Positions 52,404 to 64,000 of a stretch of DNA of 64,000 bases are shown here, in pieces (position 1 is the first letter of the stretch; each line of letters opens with the position of its first letter). The DNA comes from Salminus brasiliensis (taxonomy: Eukaryota; Chordata; Actinopteri; Characiformes; Bryconidae), in assembly GCF_030463535.1 (NCBI RefSeq), contig NC_132883.1:33149873-33213872 (forward strand). Direction: 5' to 3'. The translations under genes and the position numbers were made by a program. The notes below the pieces were generated by a model, which was given only the letters and a program-made list of their open reading frames with translations, had not been told where the DNA came from and did no database searches.

Positions 52404-53186
52404 AAGTATTGCCTGACAAAAACATTAGCGATGCCATAAGGTAAGTATTGCAAAACAACAAAACTAGCACAGTTTTGTGAGAAAGTATTATGATGTTTTT
52501 AGCTTGTGTTTATGGCTTCAGTCTGGACTGTGAAGGAGTCAATCTCCTGATTTGGATTTCATCAGCAGACTACAGTATCCAGAATCCTTGGCTATGCTAT
52601 TTGATCATGCAGCGTTATGCCTGTGCACAGAAATCACAGTACTGGAGCTTTTTTTCTTATTTAAAGGAGAGGATGAAGACTAAAATGATTCCATTCCACA
52701 CATTAATCACCCAAAACAGCTGAGGATTGGACTGGTTGAAAGGATGAGTATATAGCTTGTGTTGTACCAATATTGTCACTTTTCACCTAGTGAGTTTAAA
52801 GCAGCTCAATAATACTCTTCCATCTTCCAATACCCATATCGGTCAGGACACTCAGCAGTGTAATACGTTTGCTTGTCCAAAATTGTGTGCTATTGTCCAT
52901 ATTTGCCCGTTTAGTACATACTCTTTAGTACATACTCATACTAATGCACACTACAAAAATAATGTAGTGTTACAGAGTACTTTCTTTAAACGTCTACTTT
53001 CAGATCGCAGTCCTCCGAGGTGAGCCATTAGTTCCGTTATATTTACAGAATACAGCCTGAGCTTAACTTTCATAAGGTGCCAAAGGTTAATTCATAGCAA
53101 CGCAACAGTATGTGTGTGAGAAAGACATGTGGTCAGGGATGATTAGAGGATTACTGCAAAAAATCAAAAGGCAACATCTGAACATA

Positions 53187-53545
53187 CACTCAAAAAAATT
53201 TAGTATGAACTTAATTCGATTATGCCACACATTTCCATTTAGTCAAAAGAAACAGAGTCAGCATTAACAGACTTTGTTACCTTTTCATAACATTAAACTG
53301 GTGATGGAACAAAACTGAAATATTTCAATGCAATTTATTTGGCTTTCATTGGAATGAAATTTTCTTTGGATCTGAATAGATTTAATTCATCAGAATGTAC
53401 TTTCACATTTTTTTTCTTGTTTGTTATCAGTTTGTTTATTTTATGTAAACCAATTATTTAAACACAACATTTAAAAAATTAATTCATTCAAATGTGAACA
53501 TGATCTGTTTGTATGCCAACATCGTTGGTTTTATTTTTTTGAGTG
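53187..53545. mobile_element. CACT-ended MITE, ~359 bp (EnSpm/CACTA-like)
   Basis: Both ends are CACTCAAAAAAAT in inverted orientation (left at 53187, right ending at 53545), flanked by TA. The CACT terminus suggests the EnSpm/CACTA superfamily. Interior is AT-rich and non-coding. Confidence 0.65.
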
Positions 53546-53790
53546 TACTGTACTGTGCAAAGGTCAGAGACAATCTTGTTAACTTAATTTCCAGCCAAAA
53601 AAGTTGTAATTCCTGAAGAAGCATCAAAAACTCAATATGTTATCTAATGTTTCAGTATTTAGTATGTCCTTACAGTTTACTACTGCATCCATTTGTTTTT
53701 TATACCACTAGTATACTTAATATAATACTAATAGTAGTAGTATTATCTAAGTAATCCCATATTCAATGATGTTGGGGACTGGGCTTTTGA
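53546..53790. mobile_element. Tc1-like fragment
   Basis: Starts with a TGTACTGTGCAAAGGTCAGA end typical of a fish Tc1-like group and adjoins the CACT-ended element. The far end is not seen. Confidence 0.4.
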
Positions 53791-54020
53791 CTCACAGAGT
53801 CTTGAATGCTCTATGAAAGCATTGTTGAATGCAGCTTCATTGTTGGATTTACCAGCCTTTTCTGCATCTTTGTTGAGGAACAGCTTCTTAACACACCCTG
53901 TCACATCCTGTCAGACCAACAGCTGATTACAGTTGATTACATTCTCTCCCAAAGCAGAAAGCTTCAAGTACTGTTTATTTTTTAATGGCACCAGTTTTGG
54001 TCGTCATTTTTGTTTTTTGT

Positions 54021-54773
54021 TTTATTCCTTATGTGAGTAAATTATCTTATATCTAATTAGCTCCTAAAAATAAACATGAACCTAGAGCCTGTTTTGACTA
54101 GGAATTAAATAAATAAAGGGGCAATCTCTGACTTCTGCACAGTAGTCTAATAAAAATACACACACTCCCAAGTGATCGTTCCAGCACGCAAGTAACCAGG
54201 GAGAGGAATGTTGGATGTTGGATGTATGGTCAGGAATGAGGTATACTGCACGTATACATGAGGCTTGCACAGTGCAGATGAGAGGTGCAGAGTGTGCAGG
54301 TAAGGGCCTGGCCTGTGATATGACACGAAATATGAAAAAGCAGCTTAGCCTCTTGTCTCAATCTAAAAACAAATAAAAATAAAAAGTAAAACATGCCCTC
54401 CCTGAAAAGTCTTCCAAAATGCCACCTGGTTGACCACGTTTAACCAGACTAGAGTGTCCTCTTCCTGTACAGATGCACTACATCAGAAGTCTCTTCAAAG
54501 AGACGAACCTATATATTTCTGAGCAGCTGCAGATACCCCTCACGGTTCATCATGAGTTTGTGTCGTGATATTCCTCTCATTTGAAGTTTCTAATCCTCGT
54601 TCTTGACTGTTTAGTGTAGTGTAGATTTCCTCTCAGCAAACAAACTCCTTCCCTCCTTCTAATGGTGCAAAGATTCAGGTTCTCTTTCCTTTGTTGTATT
54701 CCTAGATTCTTTTGCTTTTGATGGGGTGAAATCTTCTGTTTGTGCATTACGTGCGTTATCATCAGCTTTCTTG
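54021..54773 (-). other. Probable cdk18 3' UTR
   Basis: Non-coding sequence after the TAA at 54774. Minus-strand AATAAA signals occur at 54021-54026 and 53974-53979, giving a 3' UTR near 750-800 bases. Choice between them is uncertain. Confidence 0.45.
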
Positions 54774-63404
<8,631 letters not shown>

Positions 63405-64000
63405 CTAAAGAGGATAGGGGAAATAGAGAGACAGTTTGTAAGTCCTTCTGAAAACCTTTTATAACTAAATCTCTTTTTGGACTATCATTTGGTCTACGTA
63501 TGTTTACCTTCATATGTTAGATTTGAATTACTGTTCTCTCTTTAGTGGTAAACCAGCCAATGTACCCTAAGCAGGCTAACTAGATTTCCTAAGGCCAAGA
63601 GGTTTGTAGGCAATTGATTTTTTAGGTAAGAGTGGTGCAATATATGGCAAAACTATAACATCAGGCATTTTTATGATACATGAAATGCATCACTATATTT
63701 CATTTCACTGAAGTTTGATCATTTGGAACAGACAGAAAAAAAAACTGTTTGTAAAACTGCCACAAATTATGAATACTTTTTTTCACATTTTTCACTGTTC
63801 TAAATCCTGCTAAACATTCTATCCATGTAGGTAGTGTTTTCAGTACAGACAATATCCACAATATCTATAAAATGATATTGATGCAATATGACGCAATGTC
63901 TTGATGAAAAATACGGTCAGACTGCCAACCACTAGTTTCTCTACATCTTGCTGTTTAAAGGATACAGACTACATAGACTATGTGTCCACTAGCATTCTCC

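Noticed and set aside
63405..64000. Preceding cdk18 exon encoding the LGE segment
   Set aside because: No donor-linked sequence ending in Leu-Gly-Glu was found on the minus strand, so that exon is taken to lie outside the window.

Overview
The window is AT-rich vertebrate DNA, most likely from a teleost fish. It has small exons with consensus splice sites, vertebrate protein families, abundant (CA)n, (TA)n and (GA)n microsatellites, and many decayed Tc1/mariner, hAT and other short inverted-repeat transposons of types familiar from fish genomes. The species cannot be named from sequence alone. No bacterial features, CRISPR arrays, tRNA or rRNA genes were seen.

Three protein genes are supported. 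(1) Positions 22402-35008, plus strand, hold the last twelve coding exons of ralgps1, a Ral guanine-nucleotide exchange factor: the end of the RasGEF domain, a proline-rich linker and a complete C-terminal PH domain. All exon phases join cleanly to a stop codon. The first 22.4 kb is read as the upstream intron of this gene; the earlier GEF exons were not found and probably lie left of the window. (2) Positions 43950-45260, plus strand, hold a complete 436-residue intronless coding sequence for a type II membrane glycosyltransferase of family GT92 (DUF23). A splice acceptor lies 19 bases before its ATG, so a non-coding first exon is expected upstream. (3) Positions 63404-54774, minus strand, hold eleven exons of a PCTAIRE-type cyclin-dependent kinase, best matched to cdk18. 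They run from just after the start of the glycine-rich loop to the C terminus; the N-terminal exons lie beyond the right edge. ralgps1 and the GT92 gene run rightward, and cdk18 runs leftward to converge on GT92. The three genes have no evident shared pathway.

Layout: 1-22.4 kb is intron with microsatellites, a perfect 71-bp inverted repeat (14.2-14.5 kb) and a ~500-bp direct duplication (16.3 and 18.5 kb). 22.4-35 kb is the ralgps1 exon zone, interrupted by Tc1-like relics, a 150-bp near-perfect palindrome and an unexplained CG-richer block at 28.0-28.4 kb. 35-43.9 kb is the ralgps1 3' UTR followed by inverted-repeat elements, a degenerate minisatellite (39.8-40.3 kb) and a possible promoter region for the GT92 gene. 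45.3-54 kb is intergenic, with a compact Ty3/gypsy retrotransposon remnant at 47.1-47.9 kb. 54-64 kb is cdk18, whose last intron carries a defective hAT element with intact-looking ends.

The most interesting observations are dinucleotide repeats placed at or beside 3' splice sites in both multi-exon genes (clearest at ralgps1 28784-28844), the perfect inverted repeat and palindrome, the duplicated 500-bp block, and the degenerate minisatellite. No clearly new multi-gene system was found.
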